DNA of 36,088 bases from JAAFIP01 sp963775085 (lineage in GTDB: Bacteria > Pseudomonadota > Gammaproteobacteria > Burkholderiales > Burkholderiaceae_C), in assembly GCA_963775085.1 (NCBI GenBank), contig CAVZHO010000004.1, forward strand, positions 1 through 36,088. The letters run 5' to 3'. Position numbers and translations under genes: made by a program. The notes under the pieces are model-generated. The model saw nothing but the letters and a program-made list of their open reading frames with translations. It ran no database searches and was not told the origin of the DNA. The stretch's first letter is position 1. Each line of letters opens with the position of its first letter. This document shows positions 7,556 through 15,426 of the stretch, one piece after another.

Positions 7556-8260
7556 ATGCTGCGCCTGACTCTGGTTCTTTTACTGCTTGCCAACGGCCTG
7601 TATTTCGCCTGGTCGCATCGCTACCTGGCCATGCTGGGCTGGGCTCCTGCACAGCAGAGCGAGCCGGCGCGCATGCTAGCGCAGATCAAGCCCGAGGCCG
7701 TGCGCCTGCTGGGCAGCGCCGAGGCACGCCGCTCCGAGGCGGCTGCCACCGCGACCCCGCCGGCTGCTGCCCCGGAGCCAACGCCTGCGGCGGCTGTCAC
7801 CCTCAAGTTGGTGGAATGTTTGCAAAGCGCGGTGCTGGACGATGCCATCGCCACCAGGGTACGCAGCGCGGCGAGCGGCCTGCCCGGTGGCAGCTGGATG
7901 CTTGAACCCGTCGCTGTGCCTGCCCGCTGGATCATCTATATGGGCAAGTATCCCAATGCGGATGCACTGACCAAGAAAAAAACCGAACTGCGCGAACTCG
8001 ACGTGCGCTATGAGGTTTTGCAAAATACCAGCCTGGAGCCCGGCATTTCCCTGGGGGGCCACGAAACCCAGGCCTTGGCCAACCAGGCCCTGGTCAGCCT
8101 GAACAAACGCGGCGTGCGCACCGCCAAAGTGGTACAGGAAAAGGCCGCCAGCCAAAAGCAACTACTGCGCCTGCCTGCGGTGGACGATGCGCTGCGCGCC
8201 CGACTCGACCCGGTGAAGGCGGCTTTGGGTAACGCCAGTCTGCGGACCTGCAGCTCTTGA
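7556..8260 (+). CDS. SPOR domain-containing membrane-anchored protein
   Basis: A 234-residue protein with one N-terminal membrane segment (residues 2-20, LRLTLVLLLLANGLYFAW), an Ala/Pro/Glu-rich linker (about 50-82) and a C-terminal SPOR-like domain (about 115-195; RWIIYMGKYPNADALTKKK, then an ALANQALVSLNKRGVRTAKV helix-strand). SPOR domains bind glycan strands lacking stem peptides at the division septum, so a periplasmic role in cell division or wall turnover is likely. It follows birA by 37 bp with the same orientation and is probably cotranscribed. Confidence 0.75.
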   Translation: MLRLTLVLLLLANGLYFAWSHRYLAMLGWAPAQQSEPARMLAQIKPEAVRLLGSAEARRSEAAATATPPAAAPEPTPAAAVTLKLVECLQSAVLDDAIATRVRSAASGLPGGSWMLEPVAVPARWIIYMGKYPNADALTKKKTELRELDVRYEVLQNTSLEPGISLGGHETQALANQALVSLNKRGVRTAKVVQEKAASQKQLLRLPAVDDALRARLDPVKAALGNASLRTCSS

Positions 8261-8278
8261 ATTGCCCGAACAGTGTTT

Positions 8279-8333
8279 GCTATACTTAATATAGCTGCAT
8301 ACGTCCATTTGACAAGGACTACGTCGCTATTTG
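8279..8333 (+). repeat. Dual-hairpin dispersed repeat, copy 2
   Basis: GCTATACTTAATATAGCTGC forms the first hairpin (GCTAT/ATAGC), and GTCCATTTGACAAGGAC the second (GTCC/GGAC), followed by TACGTCGCTATTT. It lies between the convergent SPOR gene and rfaE2. Confidence 0.8.
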
Positions 8334-8343
8334 GCAATAAAAA

Positions 8344-8841
8344 TCAATGCGCGGCACGGATTTTTGCTACCAGTGCCGTCGTGGAGTAACCGTCAACAAA
8401 ACTCAGTGCCATGGCCCGGCCTCCGTAGCTATGCACCAGCTGCGCCTCTTTCAGGCGCTGCATATCATAGTCACCCCCTTTAACCAGCAGGTCGGGACGC
8501 AATTGGTCAATGATTTCGTAGGGCGTGTCTTCGTCAAACCAGGTCACCAGCGACACTGACTCCAATGCTGCGATCATGGCCGCCCGGTCCTGCTCATTGT
8601 TGAGCGGACGGTCTGCGCCTTTACCCAGGCGGCGCGCCGATGCGTCTGAATTCAATGCCACGACCAGCGAGCCGCCCAGCGCACGTGCTGCCGCCAGATA
8701 GCTGGCATGTCCTCGATGCAGTACATCAAACACGCCGTTGGTAAATACCACCGGCTTGGCCAACTGGGCAATGCGTTCAGGAGCCTGCCTGCGCGGGCTC
8801 AACTTCTGGAGAAATCCTGGAGTGTGCTGGGGGGTAGTCAC
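8344..8841 (-). CDS. rfaE2: D-glycero-beta-D-manno-heptose 1-phosphate adenylyltransferase
   Basis: The enzyme forms ADP-heptose, the precursor of the LPS inner core, from heptose 1-phosphate and ATP. At 165 residues it matches the free-standing nucleotidyltransferase half of HldE. Seen: VVFTNGVFDVLHRGHASYL with the HxGH motif of nucleotidyltransferases (here HRGH, residues about 42-45), VVALNSDASARRLGKG, RPLNNEQDRAAM and LVKGGDYD. The kinase half (RfaE1) is not in the window, consistent with the split arrangement of betaproteobacteria. Confidence 0.95.
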   Translation of the reverse strand: MTTPQHTPGFLQKLSPRRQAPERIAQLAKPVVFTNGVFDVLHRGHASYLAAARALGGSLVVALNSDASARRLGKGADRPLNNEQDRAAMIAALESVSLVTWFDEDTPYEIIDQLRPDLLVKGGDYDMQRLKEAQLVHSYGGRAMALSFVDGYSTTALVAKIRAAH

Positions 8842-8911
8842 GGTTTACAACGCTTGGGTTGGATGGCCCGGCAATGGCCGGGAGCTGGCAAATGACAACG
8901 GCAAGCCTGCT

Positions 8912-9799
8912 TCAGGAGCGTACTTTGGACCTGAGCCCGCCAGGCGCGATCAATCCTTCGGTCTTGGCCGCCAGTTCTCCTGCCAACTCCTTTCGATACC
9001 GGTTGAGCTCCTGCACGGTGTCAAAACTGCGCTCCATCAGCAGGCTCATGTTATGCAGAATACGCTCTACCACTTTGTTTTCCCACACCGCATCGAACTT
9101 GATTTGTGTGTCCAGCCATTGCTCCAGCCACTCGGGGTTGGGCAGGCGGCTTTGGATGGTGTCACGGGGAAACAGCGCTTTGTTGACATGTAAATTCGTG
9201 GGGTGCAAAGCCTGCGCGGTTCGCCGTGCGCTGGCCATCAACACGCCTACTTTGGTAAACGCCGCCTTGGCATCGTTGCCAAAATGACCAATGGCTCGCT
9301 TCATGTAACGCAGGTAAGCGCCCCCGTGGCGCGCCTCGTCCTGGCTGAGGGTGGTGTAGATATGCTTGATGACCGGCTCGGTATGCCACTCGCTGGCGCG
9401 GCGATACCAGTGGTTCAGGCGGATCTCGCCGCAAAAATGCAGCATCAACGTCTCTAGCGCAGGCGCGGGTTCAAACTCAAAGCGGACCTCATGCAACTCT
9501 GCTTCGGTGGGCGAGAAATCGGGACGGAAGCGGCGCAGGTACTCCATCAGCACGAGGGAGTGTTTTTGCTCTTCAAAAAACCAGATCGATATGAAGGCGG
9601 AAAAGTCGGAGTCGTCGCGGTTATCACGCAAAAACATCTCCGTCGCCGGCAAGGCGGCCCATTCGGTGATGGCGTTCATCTTGATGGTTTGCGCCTGCTC
9701 ATCGGTCAATTTAACCGCATCAAAACTGGCCCAGGGGATATCTTTATCCATATCCCAGCGGACGGACTCCAGTTGCTTGAAAAGTTCAGGGTAGAGCAT
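8912..9799 (-). CDS. Ferritin-like di-iron protein, acyl-ACP desaturase-like
   Basis: A 295-residue, mostly helical protein. The four-helix di-iron ligand set is visible: E46 (AITEW), E77/H80 (FFEEQKH), E125 (CGEIRLNHW) and E155/H158 (QDEARH). Two ExxH motifs about 78 residues apart fit the stearoyl-ACP desaturase/ribonucleotide-reductase-like superfamily. There is no membrane segment, so it is probably a soluble oxygenase or desaturase. The start at 9799 follows an AAGGTG ribosome binding site. It is divergent from the eight-gene lipid-modification operon across a 393-bp gap and may belong to the same pathway (inference). Reaction unknown. Confidence 0.75.
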   Translation of the reverse strand: MLYPELFKQLESVRWDMDKDIPWASFDAVKLTDEQAQTIKMNAITEWAALPATEMFLRDNRDDSDFSAFISIWFFEEQKHSLVLMEYLRRFRPDFSPTEAELHEVRFEFEPAPALETLMLHFCGEIRLNHWYRRASEWHTEPVIKHIYTTLSQDEARHGGAYLRYMKRAIGHFGNDAKAAFTKVGVLMASARRTAQALHPTNLHVNKALFPRDTIQSRLPNPEWLEQWLDTQIKFDAVWENKVVERILHNMSLLMERSFDTVQELNRYRKELAGELAAKTEGLIAPGGLRSKVRS

Positions 9800-10192
9800 G
9801 TCGCACCTTAGGCAATTACCACACTTAGGATTTACACATCGTCGTCGATTCTACGCAAAGCCAGCCTGCGTCCGACGTCAACCACTTTAATCCTTGTTTA
9901 TGACAAATCAAAAATATTTGGGCCGCATTGATTTCCTCAAAACTTCCTCAAATTTAACCATGTATTACGCAAGGTTACTCTCGTCGCTTGCAAAAAAATA
10001 CTAATCAGTCATAATAAGACCGTTAAGTCAATTCTACTGCGTCATCGCTTGTCACCCAATTTTTTTTTTGCTGCAAGGCCTTTCTGACTTTACTTTACAA
10101 GTTCAGCATGCAATCTCAAAGTGCGCTTTCTCCTCCATCCCTCCCCTTTTCGCTTTGAGGCGTTTTGCAGCAGTTTTTATTAACCAGCACCT
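9800..10192. promoter_or_regulatory. Divergent regulatory region before the lipid-modification operon
   Basis: This 393-bp gap is clearly AT-richer than its neighbours. It holds two TTCCTCAAA direct repeats exactly 11 bp apart (9933-9941 and 9944-9952), a T-run of about ten bases near 10060, and a sigma-70-like pair TTGCAA (9988-9993) and TAATAA (10012-10017) with 18-bp spacing pointing toward the operon. No gene was found in it, and I did not see a clear RpoE/ChrR-type (TGATCC) promoter. Confidence 0.5.
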
Positions 10193-11506
10193 ATGCCCCA
10201 TCCTCTCAAAGTAGCGGTCATTGGCTCGGGCATTTCGGGCTTGGCGGCGGCCCATAGCCTGGTCGGTCACGCAGAAGTGACGTTGTATGAAGCCGCTGAC
10301 TATTTTGGTGGCCACACCCATACCGTGGACGTGACCCTGCCCACGGCACTTGGAGTCGCTACGCATGGGGTTGACACCGGATTTTTGGTCTACAACGAAC
10401 GAACCTACCCCCTTCTGATCGCCCTGTTTGCGCAGTTGGGCGTGCAGACGGTCCCGTCTGACATGTCGTTTTCAGTGCAGGCACCCGGTGCAAAGGCCGG
10501 CGAGACGCTGGAATGGGGTGGCAGCAACCTCGCCTCGGTATTTGCACAGCGCAGCAACCTGTGGAATCCGCGTTTTTTAGGCATGTTGTGGGATCTGCTG
10601 CGTTTCAACAAGTTGTGCACCGGCATTGCCAACCGAGGCAGCGAGTTGCAAATGGCCCAACCCCTGCAAGCCTTCCTTGCAGAGCACCGCTTCAGCGAAG
10701 CGTTTTGCCATTGGTATTTGCTGCCCATGCTCGGCTGCATCTGGAGCTGCCCTACCGATCAGATGCTGCGGTTTCCCGTCGCCACCATGATTCGCTTTTG
10801 CCATAACCATGGCCTGATGCAAGTGCGTCATCGTCCGCAGTGGTACACGGTCTATGGGGGAGCGCGTCACTACGTGGACAAAATCCTGGCCTCCATTGCA
10901 GACAAACGGCGTAGCACACCGGTGAAAATGATTGAGCGTGACGCAGCCGGCGTGCGCGTCATTAGCGCCTGGCGTGCCGAGCGTTTTGACAAGGTCGTCG
11001 TCGCTACCCATGCGCCCCAGGCACTGGGCCTGCTGCGCGATGCCAGTCCCGCAGAGCGCGAAGTGCTGGGCGCGCTTCGCACCCAGACCAATCGCCTGGT
11101 GCTGCACACGGATGCCACTGTGTTGCCCCAGCAGCGCAGCGCCTGGTCGGCCTGGAACTATGTGCGCGGCGATGCACAGCAAGAGGGCAGCCGCGTCTGC
11201 CTGCACTACCTGCTGAACAAATTGCAACCCCTTCCTTTTACCCAGCCGGTGATTGCCAGCTTGAACCCCACCCGGGCTATCGCAGGCAGTCACATCCTGG
11301 GTGAATATGACTATGCGCATCCTGTCCTTGACCTCCATGCCCTGGCAGCGCAGGCGCGTGTGGCGGAACTGCAAGGCCAACGCAACACCTATTACTGTGG
11401 CGCATGGACGGGCTATGGGTTTCATGAGGATGGCCTCAAGTCGGGTTTGGGTGTCGCGCGCCAGCTCCTGCAGGCCATGCATATGCCACTTCAGGAGGCC
11501 GCATGA
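10193..11506 (+). CDS. FAD-dependent amine-oxidase-like / desaturase-like protein
   Basis: A 437-residue NAD(P)/FAD-binding protein of the COG2907 type. The N-terminal dinucleotide fold VAVIGSGISGLAAAHSL (residues 7-23) is followed by GGHTHTVDV and a second conserved block around GVDTGFLVYNERTYPLL. The C-terminus ends with the FAD-contacting CGAWTGYGFHEDGLKSGL. These proteins sit beside DUF1365 and Cfa-like genes in many proteobacteria. In alphaproteobacterial clusters of this kind, redox enzymes act on methylated phospholipid acyl chains; acyl-chain oxidation or desaturation is therefore a fair inference, not shown here. First gene of the operon; its stop overlaps the next start (ATGA). Confidence 0.85.
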   Translation: MPHPLKVAVIGSGISGLAAAHSLVGHAEVTLYEAADYFGGHTHTVDVTLPTALGVATHGVDTGFLVYNERTYPLLIALFAQLGVQTVPSDMSFSVQAPGAKAGETLEWGGSNLASVFAQRSNLWNPRFLGMLWDLLRFNKLCTGIANRGSELQMAQPLQAFLAEHRFSEAFCHWYLLPMLGCIWSCPTDQMLRFPVATMIRFCHNHGLMQVRHRPQWYTVYGGARHYVDKILASIADKRRSTPVKMIERDAAGVRVISAWRAERFDKVVVATHAPQALGLLRDASPAEREVLGALRTQTNRLVLHTDATVLPQQRSAWSAWNYVRGDAQQEGSRVCLHYLLNKLQPLPFTQPVIASLNPTRAIAGSHILGEYDYAHPVLDLHALAAQARVAELQGQRNTYYCGAWTGYGFHEDGLKSGLGVARQLLQAMHMPLQEAA

Positions 11507-12297
11507 GCCCTGCACCGGCATCCCACCACGCCGCGCCTTCGCAAGCCTTGATTGGCTTTGGCCAAGTCAGGCACACGCGGCTGCGCCCGGTGCGCCATGC
11601 CTTTACCTATCCCACCTATTTTTTCATGCTCCCGCTGCGCACGCTGGCCCGCACACCCAGCGCAGCCCTGGCACGCAACCGCCGCAGTCTGCTGAGTTTT
11701 TTTGATTGCGACCATGGCGATGGACGCGGCCCCGAAGCGGGAGGCGCGCTTGCCTGGCTCGATGCACTATTGCAGTGTGAAGGGATTGACGATGCCGACG
11801 GCGAGGTATGGCTGCAATGCTATCCACGTGTTTTGGGTTACGCCTTCAAGCCCGTGAGTTTTTGGTATTGCCACAGCCACAGCGGCAGCCTGCGTGCGAT
11901 TGTGGTGGAAGTCAACAACACCTTTGGTGAACGCCATGTCTATCTGCTGGACCACCCCAGCTACGGCGGCGAACACACAGCGGCCAAAGTGTTCCATGTG
12001 TCGCCCTTTTGCGCCGTGCAAGGGCAGTACCGCTTCCGCTTTATGACCACGCCCAGCAGGGATAAATCCGTCGCCCGTATTGACTATGACGATAACGCTG
12101 GGGCGTTGATCCAGACCGCGTTAAGCGGCGCACTGGAGCCCTATACCCCGCAGTCCCGGCGCAAGGCCCTGTGGCGCTATGGCGCGATGAGTCTGGCAGT
12201 GATTGCACGCATCCATTGGCAGGCCGTTCGGCTGTGGGCCATGCGCGTGCCGTACTTTAAAAAACCCAAACCACCGTCAATTATGGTGACCCGATGA
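11503..12297 (+). CDS. DUF1365 family protein
   Basis: A 264-residue protein recognised by LRPVRHAFTYPTYFFMLPL near the N-terminus, LGYAFKPVSFWYCHS, VVVEVNNTFGERHVYLL and KVFHVSPF. The last two carry conserved Asn, Glu and His residues that could be catalytic. The family is uncharacterised in detail but is found almost always with FAD amine-oxidase-like and Cfa-like genes, as here. It overlaps both neighbours by 4 bp (ATGA at each end), so stoichiometric, coupled expression is likely. Function in membrane lipid modification is inferred from context alone. Confidence 0.88.
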   Translation: MSPAPASHHAAPSQALIGFGQVRHTRLRPVRHAFTYPTYFFMLPLRTLARTPSAALARNRRSLLSFFDCDHGDGRGPEAGGALAWLDALLQCEGIDDADGEVWLQCYPRVLGYAFKPVSFWYCHSHSGSLRAIVVEVNNTFGERHVYLLDHPSYGGEHTAAKVFHVSPFCAVQGQYRFRFMTTPSRDKSVARIDYDDNAGALIQTALSGALEPYTPQSRRKALWRYGAMSLAVIARIHWQAVRLWAMRVPYFKKPKPPSIMVTR

Positions 12298-13565
12298 ATA
12301 ACAATGCATTCGGCCTGGCGGCTGCCAGCACTCCGCCCGTTATAGTCAGCCCCTGCGTATCCAATGCCCTGCCGCAGGGACTGCCCGCTGCGGCGCGTAC
12401 CTGCCTCAAGTTACTGCACCAACTCCAGCATGGCACCTTGATAGTGCAATGCCCCGATGGCAATGTGCTGCGCTTTGGCAAAGCCGAAGATACCCATCCA
12501 TTAACCGCCAGTTTGCATATCGCTGACTGGCGGGTGTGCGCCGCAGCGCTTAAATCTGGCGATATTGGTTTTGCTGAAAGCTATATTGCTGGCGATTGGA
12601 GCACGCCCAATTTGGCTAATTTGCTGCGCGTATTCATTGCCAACCGCCGCGAAGTGGAAGACATGGTCTACGGCACCTGGGCAGGCCGTCTGGCCTACCG
12701 AATCAAGCACCTGCTCAACCGCAATACCAAAACCAATAGCCAGAAAAACATCCATGCCCACTATGATCTGGGCAACCCGTTTTACCAGCTGTGGCTGGAT
12801 GACACGATGAACTATTCATCGGCATGGTTTGAGCGGGGCCACAGCCAAAGTATGCAGGATGCGCAGGATGCCAAGGTGCGTCGCGCGCTGCGCATGGTGC
12901 AGGTTAAACCCAACGACCGGGTACTCGAGATAGGCTGTGGCTGGGGTGCGTTGGCCGAGAAAGCCGTTTTGGAGTGGGGGGTGCAACTGACGGGAGTAAC
13001 CCTGTCTACTGAGCAACTAGCTTGGGCACAAGCGCGCATGGACCGTATCCAGCATGGTGGACGGGCTGATTTACGATTGCAAGATTACCGGGATATCCAA
13101 GATGCACCGTTCGACGCGATTTGTTCTATTGAAATGCTCGAAGCGGTAGGCCAAGCCTACTGGCCCACCTATTTTCAAACCCTCTCACGCCTGCTCAAAC
13201 CCGGCGGCAAGGCCTGCATCCAGTCGATCGTGATTGACGATGCGCTGTTTGAGCGCTACACCCGTTCGACCGACTTTATCCAGCAGTACATCTTTCCAGG
13301 TGGCTGCCTGCCCTGTCCGTCCGAGTTTCGCAGGCAGGCCCAGGCCGCTGGATTGCAGGTCGTTGACGAATTTGCTTTTGGCAAGGACTACGGCGAAACC
13401 TGCCGCCGCTGGCGTGCCGACTTTCTGGCGCAGCGCGCACAAGTGTTAGCGCAAGGCTTTGACGAACGCTTTATCCGCATCTGGGAGTTTTATCTGGCGT
13501 ATTGTGAAGCCGCCTTTGATGAATCCAATATTGACGTGGTGCAGTACACGCTGCATAAAATGTGA
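12294..13565 (+). CDS. Cyclopropane-fatty-acyl-phospholipid synthase family methyltransferase
   Basis: A 423-residue SAM-dependent enzyme that transfers a methylene or methyl group to unsaturated acyl chains of membrane phospholipids. Seen: the HYDLGNPFYQLWLDDTMNYS block, SAM motif I VLEIGCGWGALAEKA (about residue 205), SIEMLEAVGQAYW, and the substrate/bicarbonate-region FIQQYIFPGGCLPC. The N-terminal lipid-binding domain is present (DWRVCAAALKSGDIGFAESYIAGDW). Paralogues in such clusters (UfaM in Rhodobacter) make methylated rather than cyclopropane chains; the sequence alone does not decide. Starts in an ATGA overlap and ends in a TGATG overlap with the next gene. Confidence 0.93.
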   Translation: MNNNAFGLAAASTPPVIVSPCVSNALPQGLPAAARTCLKLLHQLQHGTLIVQCPDGNVLRFGKAEDTHPLTASLHIADWRVCAAALKSGDIGFAESYIAGDWSTPNLANLLRVFIANRREVEDMVYGTWAGRLAYRIKHLLNRNTKTNSQKNIHAHYDLGNPFYQLWLDDTMNYSSAWFERGHSQSMQDAQDAKVRRALRMVQVKPNDRVLEIGCGWGALAEKAVLEWGVQLTGVTLSTEQLAWAQARMDRIQHGGRADLRLQDYRDIQDAPFDAICSIEMLEAVGQAYWPTYFQTLSRLLKPGGKACIQSIVIDDALFERYTRSTDFIQQYIFPGGCLPCPSEFRRQAQAAGLQVVDEFAFGKDYGETCRRWRADFLAQRAQVLAQGFDERFIRIWEFYLAYCEAAFDESNIDVVQYTLHKM

Positions 13566-14143
13566 TGTCACCTGTTCGCCACCAATGCGCTATCTATTTA
13601 ATAGCTGCTTACGTCCTTTTTACATGGACTACCAGCGTATTTTCATCTCAAAATGGCATATTGTTGGCTACCGATGCCGCCAACAACCTCACCGAGTCCC
13701 GTCCCCTGGGATCGGCGCGATTGACGATGTGGGGCTTTCAGATTTACGACGCCAAGCTGTGGGCCGCACCTGGGTTTGATCCCAATAACTACCATCTGGG
13801 CGACTTTGCGCTCGAACTGGGTTACCTGCGCAGTTTTTCCGGTGACGATATTGCCAAGCGATCCATCAAGGAGATGCTTCGCATCGGGCCTGTCAACGAT
13901 GCCCAGGCTTCCCAGTGGCTTGCGCAGATGCAGCAGATATTTCCAGTCGTAGGCAAGGGGGATCGCATACTGGGTCGGCACACCCCGGGAACCGGCGCTA
14001 CGTTCAGTCTGAACGGCAAGCCGATTGGTGCGGTGCGCGACGCTGAGTTTTCTCGCCGTTTTTTTGGCATCTGGTTGCATCCTAAAACAAGCGCACCGGC
14101 CATGCGGCACGAGCTGTTGGGCTTGAGCAAGACTACGCCATGA
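13565..14143 (+). CDS. Chalcone-isomerase-like domain protein with repeat-derived N-terminus
   Basis: A 192-residue protein. From about residue 40 it matches bacterial chalcone-isomerase-like proteins: LGSARLTMWGFQIYDAKLWA, FALELGYLRSFSGDDIAKRS, and a C-terminal FFGIWLHPKTSAPAMRHELL. These are usually exported and of unknown, possibly lipid-binding, role. Here the first ~30 residues are encoded by a dispersed repeat (13587-13643) and read SPVRHQCAIYLIAAYVLFTW then SVFSSQ: a short basic start, a hydrophobic stretch and small polar residues, so they may serve as a signal peptide. Start ATG 13565 lies within the TGATG overlap with the methyltransferase gene; GTG 13562 is possible. Confidence 0.8.
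   Translation: MSPVRHQCAIYLIAAYVLFTWTTSVFSSQNGILLATDAANNLTESRPLGSARLTMWGFQIYDAKLWAAPGFDPNNYHLGDFALELGYLRSFSGDDIAKRSIKEMLRIGPVNDAQASQWLAQMQQIFPVVGKGDRILGRHTPGTGATFSLNGKPIGAVRDAEFSRRFFGIWLHPKTSAPAMRHELLGLSKTTP
13587..13643 (+). repeat. Dual-hairpin dispersed repeat, copy 3 (inside a coding sequence)
   Basis: GCGCTATCTATTTAATAGC makes hairpin one and GTCCTTTTTACATGGAC hairpin two, followed by TACCAGCGTATTTT. The copy is translated in frame at the N-terminus of the chalcone-isomerase-like protein. Confidence 0.85.
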
Positions 14144-15417
14144 GCGCCGCCTGGAGCATCCGCGATGGCGTGAGTTACGGCTTGCTGGGTCTGCCATTGG
14201 CTTTTGTCGCGCTGCCTTTGTATGTGGTGCTACCCAACCACTACGCCCGCGAGTTGGGTGTTCCACTGGCCACCTTGGGTGCGTTGTTGCTGGGTGCACG
14301 CTTGTTCGATGCCGTGATAGACCCTTGGCTTGGCCGCTGGTGTGACCGCCTGTTTTCCCATAGCACCACCAGGGTTTTGCGGGTCTGCACCCTGGCTGCC
14401 GTGGTGCTGGCCTTGGGCTTCGTCGCTTTATTTTTTCCTCCCGTGCGGGGCACGGCACTGGTGCCGTGGGCTCTGGTGGCGCTGCTCACCACCTATGGCG
14501 CCTTCAGCATGATCAGCATCACCTACCAGAGCTGGGGAGCCCGCTTGGGCGGCAATGCGGTGCAGCGCAGCCGTATCGTCGCCTGGCGCGAGGGTTTGGG
14601 GTTAGTAGGGGTGTTGCTTGCGTCCGTCTTGCCGGTGGTCAGCGGTTTGGGTGTGAGTACCGGCGTGTTTGTCGCCATGCTCACCTTGGGTATGGTGGCA
14701 TGGCTGCAGGCCAGGCCGCCTATCGTGGCCCATGCGGTATCCCACCCCCGGAACCTGCATCCTGCTGCCCCATCACTCTGGATGCCCCTCACACGCCCGG
14801 GGTTCAAGGCACTTCTTCTGGTGTTTGTATTGAACGGTATTGCCAGCGCCATACCCGCCACCCTGGTGCTGTTTTTTATCCAGGATCTTCTTCAGGCACC
14901 CAAGCAGCTGGAAGGTGTGTTCTTGATCGCCTATTTTCTGGCTGCTGCACTCTCCATCCCTGTCTGGCTGCGCTGCGTGGCCCACTGGGGTCTGCGGCGT
15001 ACCTGGTTGGGAGGCATGTTATTGGCCGTTGCCGTGTTTGTCTGGGCTGCCAACCTCGGCGCATCGGATGTGGTGCCCTTCATCATCGTGTGCGCCCTGT
15101 CTGGCATCGCGCTGGGTGCTGACCTGGCTGCTCCGCCCGCCTTGCTGGCAGGCATGATCCAAGCCAATGGCGACCATGGCAGCAATGAGGGTGCGTATTT
15201 TGGCTGGTGGAACTTTGCGACCAAGCTCAATCTGGCTTTGGCAGCCGGGCTTGCGCTGCCCTTATTGCAATTATTTGGCTACACCCCTGGTGCACGCTCA
15301 GCGGCTGCACTGCAAGCCCTGGTGATTGCCTATTGCGTCATTCCATGCGCTCTTAAATTAATAGCTGCTTATGCCCTATTTTTATGGACTCAATCCAATA
15401 AACATCTTGCTCAGTAA
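14140..15417 (+). CDS. MFS transporter, GPH (glycoside-pentoside-hexuronide) type
   Basis: A 425-residue membrane protein with about 12 hydrophobic segments. The start YGLLGLPLAFVALPLYVVLPNHYA and the loop LLLGARLFDAVIDPWLGRWCDR are typical of the GPH branch of the major facilitator superfamily. In comparable clusters this gene accompanies Cfa-like methyltransferases and may move a lipid or precursor rather than a sugar (inference). The last 23 residues (from CALKLIAAYALFLW) are encoded by a dispersed repeat at 15347-15403, so the natural C-terminus may have been replaced or extended. It starts in an ATGA overlap with the preceding gene and is 9 bp from the next. Confidence 0.85.
   Translation: MSAAWSIRDGVSYGLLGLPLAFVALPLYVVLPNHYARELGVPLATLGALLLGARLFDAVIDPWLGRWCDRLFSHSTTRVLRVCTLAAVVLALGFVALFFPPVRGTALVPWALVALLTTYGAFSMISITYQSWGARLGGNAVQRSRIVAWREGLGLVGVLLASVLPVVSGLGVSTGVFVAMLTLGMVAWLQARPPIVAHAVSHPRNLHPAAPSLWMPLTRPGFKALLLVFVLNGIASAIPATLVLFFIQDLLQAPKQLEGVFLIAYFLAAALSIPVWLRCVAHWGLRRTWLGGMLLAVAVFVWAANLGASDVVPFIIVCALSGIALGADLAAPPALLAGMIQANGDHGSNEGAYFGWWNFATKLNLALAAGLALPLLQLFGYTPGARSAAALQALVIAYCVIPCALKLIAAYALFLWTQSNKHLAQ
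15347..15403 (+). repeat. Dual-hairpin dispersed repeat, copy 4 (inside a coding sequence)
   Basis: GCGCTCTTAAATTAATAGCTGC is followed by TTATGCCCTATTTTTATGGACT, a degenerate form of both hairpins. It is read in the same frame as copy 3 and gives nearly the same peptide (LIAAYALFLWT versus LIAAYVLFTWT). Confidence 0.75.
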
Positions 15418-15426
15418 AGGAAAAAA

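Noticed and set aside
8866..8892. CCCGGC-AATG-GCCGGG hairpin between rfaE2 and the di-iron gene
   Set aside because: A perfect 6-bp stem exists, but there is no T-run on either strand, so it is not listed as a terminator.
9800..10192. RpoE/ChrR-type promoter before the lipid operon
   Set aside because: I looked for a TGATCC-like -35 with a suitable -10 because similar clusters are under such control, but found none convincing.
10577..11521. A 314-codon minus-strand open frame
   Set aside because: It is antisense to the FAD amine-oxidase-like gene; the long frame results from strong GC3 bias and the His/Gln-rich product matches no family.
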